Positions 53,601-60,758 of a stretch of DNA of 64,000 nucleotides are shown piece by piece. A program made the translations under genes and the position numbers. The notes below the pieces were generated by a model. That model saw nothing but the letters and a program-made list of their open reading frames with translations. It did not search any database and was not told the origin of the DNA. The first letter of the stretch is position 1. Every line of letters begins with the position of its first letter. The stretch spans positions 172,165 through 236,164 of the forward strand of contig DLGZ01000065.1 of assembly GCA_002482965.1 (NCBI GenBank). The letters run 5' to 3'. The DNA comes from Verrucomicrobiaceae bacterium UBA7681 (GTDB lineage Bacteria; Verrucomicrobiota; Verrucomicrobiia; Verrucomicrobiales; Verrucomicrobiaceae).

Positions 53601-53809
53601 TCGATGGGAAAGCTGACGAGCTTCTCCACCTCCTCCGGTGCCAGGGCAGGCACGGCGGTGTTGATCTGAACCTGAGGATTGGTGATGTCCGGCACTGCGT
53701 CAATCGGGAGGTTCAACGCGGACCAACCGCCCACTCCAATCAGAATCAGGGTGCCGAGAATGGCCGCAGAACGCTGCCGCATGAAAAAGTCGAGAACAGG
53801 GGAGAGCAT
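50660..53809 (-). CDS. czcA: Heavy-metal efflux RND transporter, CzcA type (pump 2)
   Basis: A 1049-residue RND pump from MLSPVLDFFMRQRSAAILG. Periplasmic and transmembrane layout is that of CzcA/CusA. The relay helix is GAVDFGLIIDGAVVMVEN, the DFGxxxDGA signature of the Zn/Co/Cd (HME1-type) pumps, with a conserved Asp pair. The second helical bundle has AALIFLCVPLAVTGGIFALY and the family end LLVVPLLYEWIEWK. A full, intact gene. Together with the genes at 53828-55818 it makes a tripartite pump distinct from pump 1. Confidence 0.94.
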   Translation of the reverse strand: MLSPVLDFFMRQRSAAILGTLILIGVGGWSALNLPIDAVPDITNPQVQINTAVPALAPEEVEKLVSFPIESEMAGLPDMVELRSLSKFGLSQVTMIFKDGTDIYRTRQMVTERLQTVVKELPPGLAVKLAPISTGLGEIFYYTLDYAPDAVGKPATREAQLMELRQIHEYTVKPMLRSTPGVAEVNASGGYVKQIVIQPDPSRLAATGLTLDALAEIVAQNTQNAGGGYVEIGGEQLIVRAPSRVTTSAEIADLPLKFAGAVKPILLHEVATVAIGSAFRNGASTHEGEEALVSASIMLAGANTRLVANAVREKLADIQSKLPPGLVIRPVYDRSDLVGRTIHTVEKNLTEGALLVVVVLFALLGNFRAAFIVALVIPLSMLFAMMGMVELGLSGNLMSLGAVDFGLIIDGAVVMVENIVRHLGEKQHTLGRRLTATERNEEVLKSAKEVASPMFFGVLIITVVYLPILALQGIEGKMFKPMAIVVMLALGGSLMLALSLMPVLCSFLLGGKILEKDNWLVTLTKRLYTPLLAFGLRYRWLVVVPMIGLFVWSLVLFSRLGAEFIPQLDEGDFTFQFIRSSSAGLSASLDLQKQSESILRREFPEVRDVFSRIGTAEVATDPMGPNVSDTYVMLKPHDQWRKENDHPITKEHLGELMRKALLDQVPGQNILVSQPIQMRFNEIMAGARADLLCKIFGENYDDLERLAGEVTAVLKSLPGGSETAFDSIGKVPMIEIQPDREALRKFNVHADDLNRLVEAALAGSEVGKLIEGNRRTPIVVRLAEDRRADLVAMERLPLRTEDGGLLALRQVAKIVLVDRVNQIARENTQRRVSVLINVRGRDTEGFVEEATRLIREKVKFPAGYYFEFGGQFKNLQEAKARLMIVVPLALALIFVLIFLSFGSFRQAALIFLCVPLAVTGGIFALYLRGMPFTISAAVGFVALSGIAVLNGIMLISFINQLRREGRELREAVVEGTLTRLRPKLMTALVASLGFLPMALATGAGAEVQSPIATVVIGGIVTSTFLTLLVVPLLYEWIEWKTQRQTTSTL

Positions 53810-53827
53810 GACAGTAGTCGGATGAAA

Positions 53828-54544
53828 TCAGTGACCACAGGTGCAGGCTTTCCCACCGCGAAGCACCTGCAACTCTGCCATCCAAAGCGACATCACCGGC
53901 TTGATGACAACCTCGTCGCCTGCATAGAGGCCGTCGGTGATCTCGACAAGCTGGTCGCTCATCGCACCGACTTTGACCGGAGTGCGCAGGTAGAAACTGT
54001 CGTTCTTTGCATACACAAATGTGCCCTCGGCGGTGGTGAGCAGGGCAGACTTCGGAATGGAGGTGACGGCATCGCCCGCCGGGAAACGAAAGGTGGCCTG
54101 CATGGCGATGCCCGCCTCAATGGACACTCTGGTTTGTAACCGGACTTCAAAGTCTCCGAGTGCGGGATAGGGCGTCTTTTCCACGCTCAGCACAATGGCC
54201 TGGAGAGAATCCAAACTCACTGCCAGGCCGGGCTGTACCTTGGCCGCTTGTGCTTGCGTGAGCCATCCCACAGCCTCGGTGCCATGCTGCATGGCCTGCA
54301 CGCTGATGGTGAAGTACGGGGCGATTTTTTCCTCCGTCACATCGGCGGTTTGCAGGCCGATGGACTTGGCCATCAGATCGGTGAGGGCCACGCCTTTACC
54401 TTCTTTGAATTGAGCCCCGTTTTCCGGGCCGTGTTCATCAGCTTCAGCATGACCAGGGGAAAGTGTGGCATGAGAGTCACCGCAACTGGTTAGCACCGTG
54501 GCGGCGGGAATGAGCAGGACAAAAAGGAGCAGTTTCATGTTCAT
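53828..54544 (-). CDS. Short RND adaptor-like lipoprotein lacking the lipoyl domain
   Basis: A 238-residue protein, about 60% of a normal membrane-fusion protein. A lipobox is present (VLTSCGDS). After a His-rich N-terminal stretch (HAEADEHG), the sequence covers the barrel and membrane-proximal parts (TRVSIEAGIAMQATFRFPAG, VSIPKSALLTTAEGTFVYAK-like TSIPKSALL, LVEITDGLYAGDEVVIKP) and ends in CTCGH. I cannot find the paired GxV...G...V lipoyl halves or the coiled-coil hairpin. It could be a reduced CusB-like adaptor or need another adaptor. Ends 18 bases before the pump start. Confidence 0.78.
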   Translation of the reverse strand: MNMKLLLFVLLIPAATVLTSCGDSHATLSPGHAEADEHGPENGAQFKEGKGVALTDLMAKSIGLQTADVTEEKIAPYFTISVQAMQHGTEAVGWLTQAQAAKVQPGLAVSLDSLQAIVLSVEKTPYPALGDFEVRLQTRVSIEAGIAMQATFRFPAGDAVTSIPKSALLTTAEGTFVYAKNDSFYLRTPVKVGAMSDQLVEITDGLYAGDEVVIKPVMSLWMAELQVLRGGKACTCGH

Positions 54545-55818
54545 GGTTTGGATGCGGTGAGAGTGATGAGGCTGCCGGGAGCGCCTGTCAGAGACTCCAG
54601 CATGAGCGCGGCTTCGAGCGCCTGGACCTGGGTTTCAGTGACGGACTCCACAGCGGCGAGATACTTGTCCTGAAGCTCGACGAAGGTGCCCATCGGCACG
54701 GCCCCGAGTCGGTAGTGCCTGTCCGCAAGTGCTGCCGCCGCGCTGAACCTGGCAACGGTGTCGCTTTTCCAGAGAGCGAGGCGTGTCTGCTGGGTTTTGA
54801 AAAGAAGCAGTGACTCCGTGACCTGCCGTTCCACATCTCGCTGCATGGCGCTGAGGCTGGCCTGCGCCTGCATTTGCCGGGCCTCGGCGGCAGTTACCTC
54901 CGCCCTGCCGTTCTTCCAGATAGGCAGAGGAAAGGAGACACCGATGCCGATTATCGACTGGTTTTCCAGTGCTGGGGCATTTTGTTGCTGGAAAAAAGGG
55001 CCGACTGTAATCGCTGGATACCGCTCATTCTTGGCAAGTTCGACCTTGAAGCCCTGCTGCTCCAGCTCCGCACGGCGGATTCGCAGGTCATAATGATTGC
55101 GCATGGATGTGAGCAGTAATGTTTCGAGCACAGGCGCTGCCTTCATTTCAAGCGCAGCCCTTTTGACCACCAGCGGTGAATCTGCCCGGCGGCCCATGAG
55201 CTGATTGAGTTCGAGCAACGCTTTCTGCACCGCTACCGCAGCCGTGGCCGCACGTGACTCGGCTACGAGTGCCGCAGCCTCAATGGTCATGATCTCCAAC
55301 TGAGGCGCGATACCCGCAGGCTCCCGCTGCACCATGACCTCCCGCAATGAGGCGTAACGGGCTGCAACTTCGCTCGCGGCAGTGGCGATCTCCTGTTGCG
55401 CCGCCAGCGTGCAGCCAAGCACACGCACGCGTGAGGCGAGATGGAAACGAAAACGATCCAAGCCCAGCTCTGCGAGCGCGATGTCACGATTAGCGATGGC
55501 CTTGCGCAGACCAAGCCGCCCCGGCCATTCGATAGGCTGCGCAAGGCTGGCTGAAAAGGCCAGCCCGTCAGAGCTAGCTCCCGGCGCGATGAGTTTGTTT
55601 CTACCGTATTGGAGTTCGAGCGTGGGATTTGACTGCTTGCCCGCCGTGCTGCCGTTGGCCCGTGCCTTGACAATTTCCGCTTCATAAAAGCGGATTTCCG
55701 GGTTGGCCGTAAGTGTAATGGAAACCAGGTGCTCAATACTTTTGGGCACGGGCTGCTCCGCTGCTGTAAGCGATGAAAGGACTGCATAAAGCAGGGATGA
55801 AATGAGAATCGTACGCAT
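54541..55818 (-). CDS. Outer-membrane factor, TolC/CzcC family (pump 2)
   Basis: A 425-residue protein from MRTILISSLLYAVLSSLTAA (55818). OEP repeats: TANPEIRFYEAEIVKARANG and NPTLELQYGRNKLIAPGASS in the first half; SMRNHYDLRIRRAELEQQGF and the late DRHYRLGAVPMGTFVELQDK in the second. Longer upstream frame is not conserved-looking. Coupled by ATGA to the short adaptor gene. Confidence 0.9.
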   Translation of the reverse strand: MRTILISSLLYAVLSSLTAAEQPVPKSIEHLVSITLTANPEIRFYEAEIVKARANGSTAGKQSNPTLELQYGRNKLIAPGASSDGLAFSASLAQPIEWPGRLGLRKAIANRDIALAELGLDRFRFHLASRVRVLGCTLAAQQEIATAASEVAARYASLREVMVQREPAGIAPQLEIMTIEAAALVAESRAATAAVAVQKALLELNQLMGRRADSPLVVKRAALEMKAAPVLETLLLTSMRNHYDLRIRRAELEQQGFKVELAKNERYPAITVGPFFQQQNAPALENQSIIGIGVSFPLPIWKNGRAEVTAAEARQMQAQASLSAMQRDVERQVTESLLLFKTQQTRLALWKSDTVARFSAAAALADRHYRLGAVPMGTFVELQDKYLAAVESVTETQVQALEAALMLESLTGAPGSLITLTASKP

Positions 55819-55959
55819 GATGAAACGGGATCGGGTTGCAAAGGACAGGCATGAAGAAGCCCCGGCGTGAGGCTGTGTGGATGCCACCATCTGCGGGTGT
55901 GCATCAATCCGGCGCATTCATTCACCACCCCATACGGCGGTGTTGCACACGGAAAATAA

Positions 55960-56346
55960 TCAGGCCAATTCCGAAGGAGCGCGCGCTGGTAATGCCGCAC
56001 GGCTCACAAAGATCCACGTCGTTCGTAGCTCAATTGGTGCGGTGGTCATTTCGCTGACAGAACCAGAAAGGGCTGTCGAGCTTTCATTCCGGTGAAACAT
56101 CGCCGCCAGCAAATCAAGCAGCTCTACCATCTGCATTTCCGGCATCATTATCACTGCAGGCACCTGGCTGTGAGCAATGGTGTCGCTGGGACAGGTGTTT
56201 TGTGACTCCCCGCCATCTTCATGATGAGCTGGCTCGCCTTGGCATTCACAAGACTTGCAGGTGCTTTCTGGAACCCAACAGCAAATCGAGGCAGGCACCA
56301 TGAGAGCCAGCAGGATGAGTGCGGTGATTTGCCAGAAGCGTTTCAT
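55960..56346 (-). CDS. Exported Cys/His-rich protein ahead of pump 2
   Basis: A 128-residue protein from MKRFWQITALILLALMVPAS (56346), with a lipobox-like ICC. The mature N-terminus has CCWVPESTCKSCECQGEPAH and HHEDGGESQNTCPS, a Cys/His cluster likely to bind metal, followed by a Met-rich hydrophobic part (VIMMPEMQMVELLDLL). Probably the counterpart of the gene at 49679-50128, and the first gene of the second pump operon. Confidence 0.68.
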   Translation of the reverse strand: MKRFWQITALILLALMVPASICCWVPESTCKSCECQGEPAHHEDGGESQNTCPSDTIAHSQVPAVIMMPEMQMVELLDLLAAMFHRNESSTALSGSVSEMTTAPIELRTTWIFVSRAALPARAPSELA

Positions 56347-57284
56347 TGACGAAGAGATACCGAAAATCGCAGATGAGCGGGAATGGTCAAGTGTGATCTT
56401 GGTAGGCAGCAGGACTTGGCGATGTTGATGAGAGCAATCCATGCACCTCAGTTGCCAATGCTAACGAACACCGGGTTGCATGACCGAACCGAAGCGCGTT
56501 CTGCCTCGGGATAGCTAAAAAAGAGACCCGACTTGCGCCGAACCTCTCTTCGCCTTTCTCAATCATGCCGACAAGCCAACATGATTGTCGAGCAGGCCGT
56601 GGAGGGCTTCCGTGCGGCGAGGGAGTTCGGTGAGGTTGCCCTTAAACGATCCGGTGAAAGCATTGAACAAGCTCCACACGTTCCGTCCCTCAAACGCATC
56701 ATGACGAGGCTCGCGCCATTCATGCAATACGGGCGGGATGAGACGCGTGCCAATTTGCCGGCCTTGTGAGGAGCCAGCCTGAGGGACTGATGGAGCCTGG
56801 TCGTCTTGACTGACATTTTCCTGCGGAACCTGTCCAAGAGCGAAGCTTGTTTGCGCCTTGTGAACGACGCCTGAGTCGTCTTTACCATTCTCAAGCTGCA
56901 TGGCTCCTCCATCCCTTCTCTCAACTTTCGGCCCAAGCAGTGGCCCCCGCGTATTACTCCTTATTCCTTGCCGGAGGGCAATGAAACCTCTTTCATGCGC
57001 ATGCACCGCATGATCGCCCTTCCCGAGCCCATTCAGATCGTCATACTCCGCAACCGCTCCCAAGTCGTTCAGGACGTCAAGGCCTGTGATACAGATGCAC
57101 CAGATGGGTCCCATGTATCATGTGTGATTCCACTCAGTTCCTTGCCTTCAACCATCTGCGCTATGCCGAGAGACCCCGGAACCGGCCTACACGATAAAAC
57201 GAGCCAAAATAATTCCAACAAGAGTGCGCCGAAGAATGCCGGGGGCAACGTGCTACCAAACTTGTTCGGCTGAATCACCACGTC
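56347..57284. other. Right edge of metal island, with a DUF932 remnant
   Basis: No intact gene is recognised apart from the DUF932 tail at 56563-56736. The remaining sequence shows frames on both strands of GC-rich type without motifs, and codon composition shifts here, consistent with the junction between the metal-resistance island and the defence region. Confidence 0.5.
56563..56736 (-). pseudogene. DUF932 C-terminal remnant (plasmid/phage-type gene)
   Basis: A 57-codon stretch ending in a stop, containing HEWREPRHDAFEGRNVWSLF and NAFTGSFKGNLTELPRRTEA, matches the conserved end of DUF932 proteins carried on plasmids and integrative elements. An open frame continues upstream in the same frame for about 125 codons, but without the family's N-terminal motifs. 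I read it as a truncated relic. Confidence 0.6.
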
Positions 57285-58865
57285 ATGCCAACTCTCCAAA
57301 ATCTTCTAGCGTCTGGATATTTCGCCAGAGAATTGCCTCCCAGTTTTTCCACCGCCTCATTCGCTAATGCGGTGACTGGGCCAAACGATGGATTGGTCGC
57401 CCAAATATCAACCGTAGCCGGCTCGCCTCGATACGCGGAAATGTGTGTTCACAACATGGTCCGCAGCGGCGGTCTTCGGAGACATCTTGGAATTCCGAAT
57501 CCAGTTCATTACTCGCGCCAGTGTTCGTTCATTGTTCAACATTGGGCGGCGTTGCAGCAAAGCGCCCACCGCTCTCCATTTTCGCTAACGAAGCCTGTGG
57601 ACACGGGAGCAGAGAGGGCAATCACGGGATCTCATGATTTCACAGCTAGAACGATGCGCCGGGCAGAATTAAGGGCCTCAGGGCGTTTTCTTATTCACGC
57701 TGACATCAACCGATTCTACCCCTCAGTTTACACCCACTCGATTCCATGGGCAATCGAAGGGAAGAATGTGGTCAAACAGGCAAAGGCAACAAATATTCTC
57801 AATACAATTTGGTCTGATAGATTGGATACCAATACACGCAATATGAACGATCAGCAGACGGTGGGTATACCCATTGGACCAGACACCTCTTTGTTGCTCG
57901 CCGAGTGTGTTCTGGCCGCAGTCGACGAAGAGCTTAATCAAACTATTCCCGGCTTGCGGGGGATTCGCTTTATCGATGATTATGAGTTTGTAACCAACAA
58001 GCGCTCCGAAGCTGAGGTGGTCGTAAGCACCTTACAATCTATTTTGAGTAAATTTGAATTAGCACTCAATCCGACAAAGACACAAATCATCGAATTGCCG
58101 CACCCAATCGAACCGTTGTGGACCTCACGTCTCAGAACTTTCGTCTTTAGAGACGCTGGCACCAAGGGACAGCGGACAGATCTCACCGCCTATTTCGACA
58201 ACGTTTTTGCTCTGGCAAGGGGTGCCCCAGACGAAACAATTTTCAAGTATGCCATTCCACGACTTAACGCTGTGGATCTAGCTCCCGACAACTGGCAGAT
58301 TTTCCAATATCTTCTCAGCCAATGTGCTCGTTGTGAACCAGCGTGCCTGCCTCAGGTTTGTGATCAAATATTTTACTATCAGTCGAACCAAGGCTTGGCC
58401 GTGGACATTCCACTTTGGACCGTTTGCCTTGAACAAACCATCCTTGAACGATTGCCCTTGGGACAAGCCAGCGAAGCGCTTTGGGCACTATGGATGATGC
58501 GGTGCCTTGGCATCAGCATGTCTGAATCTGTGGTGTCCGCCATCGATACTTGCGATGATTCTCCCGTAGCACTGATGGCGTTGAGCATGTCCAGCTATGA
58601 CTTTTGGAATGAGGCGTCCTTTCCTCGACTTCAGGCATTTGCCGAACCATCGGAACTATTCGGGAGGCATTGGCTTCTCTGTTACGAGTCCAATAAGCAA
58701 GGGTGGCTGACTCCGCCATCAGGAGTGGATTCCCTCGGTGCGCATCCTCAATTCGACTTTTTGCGTAGCCAAAATGTGTCGTTCTTCAATATCAATGCAC
58801 TCCCGCGCATACTCAGCCGGTACGTTCCCGGATCAGGCGGTGGAGGCGGGAGCGGTGAATACTAG
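57285..58865 (+). CDS. Reverse transcriptase of the Abi/UG (defence-associated) type
   Basis: A 526-residue RT. Palm motifs: motif A FLIHADINRFYPSVYTHSIP (catalytic Asp in ADI), motif B TVGIPIGPDTSLLLAECVLA, and motif C IRFIDDYEFV with the Asp pair preceded by Ile rather than the YADD form of group II introns. The THSIPWA and GIPIGPDTS forms occur in the abortive-infection and UG RT classes (AbiA/AbiK/AbiP2 and DRT relatives). The C-terminal 220 residues are helical with no maturase, endonuclease or integrase domain. No intron or msr/msd-like structure was recognised. I cannot assign a DRT class. Convergent with the helicase gene, 79 bases apart. Confidence 0.85.
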   Translation: MPTLQNLLASGYFARELPPSFSTASFANAVTGPNDGLVAQISTVAGSPRYAEMCVHNMVRSGGLRRHLGIPNPVHYSRQCSFIVQHWAALQQSAHRSPFSLTKPVDTGAERAITGSHDFTARTMRRAELRASGRFLIHADINRFYPSVYTHSIPWAIEGKNVVKQAKATNILNTIWSDRLDTNTRNMNDQQTVGIPIGPDTSLLLAECVLAAVDEELNQTIPGLRGIRFIDDYEFVTNKRSEAEVVVSTLQSILSKFELALNPTKTQIIELPHPIEPLWTSRLRTFVFRDAGTKGQRTDLTAYFDNVFALARGAPDETIFKYAIPRLNAVDLAPDNWQIFQYLLSQCARCEPACLPQVCDQIFYYQSNQGLAVDIPLWTVCLEQTILERLPLGQASEALWALWMMRCLGISMSESVVSAIDTCDDSPVALMALSMSSYDFWNEASFPRLQAFAEPSELFGRHWLLCYESNKQGWLTPPSGVDSLGAHPQFDFLRSQNVSFFNINALPRILSRYVPGSGGGGGSGEY

Positions 58866-58944
58866 CTACTTCAGCGCTGGCGATTGTTTAATCATCGCCC
58901 AGGGCTCGACCAGGATGCCTTCGGCAAAGTGGGAGCGGCAGGAA

Positions 58945-60756
58945 TCAAGCTGCACACGATTCGGTCACCTCAGCGATCACATCGTAATCGAAACGGTGGT
59001 TTGCAAGGGAGATGGTTGTCTGTCTCTCCACGCCCCTGTTATCTAGCCGCCGCTCAGAGATCAGATGAAGATTTTTCCTGGCCCTTGAACAGACCACATA
59101 GAGCAGCTTTTTCGCACTGTCCTGACCGTCTGTAAAATGTGGCACCATGCCTTCCAGCAGAGCATACGAAATCACGGCATCATACTCGTCGCCTTTGATT
59201 CCGTGAATCGTCGAGACGGTAATCCCGCCCCGGTTTCCAAACACTTTTCGGAAATTGCTCAATTCGCCGATGAAGCCAGCTCCATCACTGGTCAACCTCT
59301 CGATCCTGCTGCGGGCACTCTCGAAAAAAGCTGCATGATGCTCCTTCAGCATGGCATTCATTTCTATGTTGCAACCAAGCTGCAGGCATAGCTGGTGAAA
59401 AAAGGCCTCTAAATATGCCAATCCATCTTCCTCTTCGATTTTGATACTGTTGCAATGGCGAAGCAACATTTTCGATGTTAAGCCGTCAGTGGAAAATCCG
59501 GAGGCCGCCAGGTCAACTAGAATTTCATTAGCCCAGCGCTTTCGGCGAATGAACATCGCTGGCGATGCTGTTGTGAGCGCCAGTCGACACATTTTGTACC
59601 AGAAATTATCCAGATCCCTGCCGAAAGGAATGAGCCCGGGGCCATCGAAATCATATTCGGGCAGACGCGTCACCAGTTGACGCGTCATGCTTGCCAATGA
59701 AACCCACCAGGGTGCCAGGATGCATACTTCATGAGGTGCTATGCCAACGACCTCAATATTGTAACGCACCAATCTGACGATCTCCTCATGAAGCGCATCC
59801 AGCTGAACTGTGTCGATGAAGGAAATCTTGCTCGGATAGTCTCGATGTGGCGAGGCAGATTCGATCGTCGTATCGAACACATTGAATTCGCTAAAATAAT
59901 CTACGACGCGCTCTGACGACCTGTAGTTCTTTGAAAGTTCCATCTCATTGATAGTGATGTCTGCCATTCTTTCGAAATCGGCGACGGGTATCGGGTAGCC
60001 CCCAAGCGAACCGTAAATCGACTGGTTTGGATCGCCGACGACAAAAATAGTCGACTCGCCTTGGCTGGCTTTGACAATTGCCGCAATGATTGAGTACTGG
60101 ATCGACTTGGTATCCTGATATTCGTCAACCAAGACCTTAGAAAATATCTTCCCCAGAATCATGCTCATCAAGGGCTGTTCTTGAATCAGCTGATATGCAT
60201 AATAGAGCATCAACTCGAAATCGATCTGCCCATTGTCAGACAGAATCTTTAAGTAATCGCTCAACACCTGCTTCACACTGTCCAATCTCCAGCTGTTCGT
60301 GCAGGCATATTTAATACCTGTTTCCGTGTAATAGAATTCGCAATCGCGGAACTGGATGCGGGGATTCGTATATTGGCTGCAAAGATCAGTTATTAGCTGT
60401 TCAGAAGAATAGGAATTAATGACCCTGAAGCCATTTTTTAATTTTTCGTGGTAGATTCCGTATGGTTTTAAAATCCACTCCAGGCAGAATGAGTGAATTG
60501 TTCCAATCCACAGTTGTGATGCATCCACGCCGAGAAGATCAATGCGTTCGTGGATCTCGTCAGCAGCGCGATGGGTGTAGGTAATTCCCACTATGCGTTT
60601 CTTGTCACTGGTAAGACACGACAGCTCATACGCGATCTTGTAAGTCAGGGTCCGCGTTTTGCCGCTGCCGGGACACGCAATAAGGAAGACATTGCCGTCG
60701 CTCCTGACGGCGGCATCCTGCTCAGGATCGAGCTGATCTTCGGTCCAGACGAACAT
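58945..60756 (-). CDS. UvrD/Rep-like SF1 helicase (GajB-like)
   Basis: A 603-residue SF1 helicase. Motifs in order: Q-motif region ending DPEQDAAVRS, Walker A ACPGSGKTRTL, Ib TYTHRAADEI, II VDEYQDTKS, III GDPNQSIYG, IV NYRSSERVV, V STIHGIKGDEYDAV and VI LLYVVCSRARKNLHL. It starts two bases after the OLD-type nuclease gene, so the pair is one operon, as in Gabija. Typical GajB is about 490 residues; this one is longer by roughly 100. The helicase probably works with the nuclease in anti-phage DNA cleavage. Confidence 0.9.
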   Translation of the reverse strand: MFVWTEDQLDPEQDAAVRSDGNVFLIACPGSGKTRTLTYKIAYELSCLTSDKKRIVGITYTHRAADEIHERIDLLGVDASQLWIGTIHSFCLEWILKPYGIYHEKLKNGFRVINSYSSEQLITDLCSQYTNPRIQFRDCEFYYTETGIKYACTNSWRLDSVKQVLSDYLKILSDNGQIDFELMLYYAYQLIQEQPLMSMILGKIFSKVLVDEYQDTKSIQYSIIAAIVKASQGESTIFVVGDPNQSIYGSLGGYPIPVADFERMADITINEMELSKNYRSSERVVDYFSEFNVFDTTIESASPHRDYPSKISFIDTVQLDALHEEIVRLVRYNIEVVGIAPHEVCILAPWWVSLASMTRQLVTRLPEYDFDGPGLIPFGRDLDNFWYKMCRLALTTASPAMFIRRKRWANEILVDLAASGFSTDGLTSKMLLRHCNSIKIEEEDGLAYLEAFFHQLCLQLGCNIEMNAMLKEHHAAFFESARSRIERLTSDGAGFIGELSNFRKVFGNRGGITVSTIHGIKGDEYDAVISYALLEGMVPHFTDGQDSAKKLLYVVCSRARKNLHLISERRLDNRGVERQTTISLANHRFDYDVIAEVTESCAA

Positions 60757-60758
60757 TT

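Noticed and set aside
56968..57273. 101-codon plus-strand frame before the RT
   Set aside because: No motif, no ribosome site, and it overlaps the frame opposite the DUF932 remnant.
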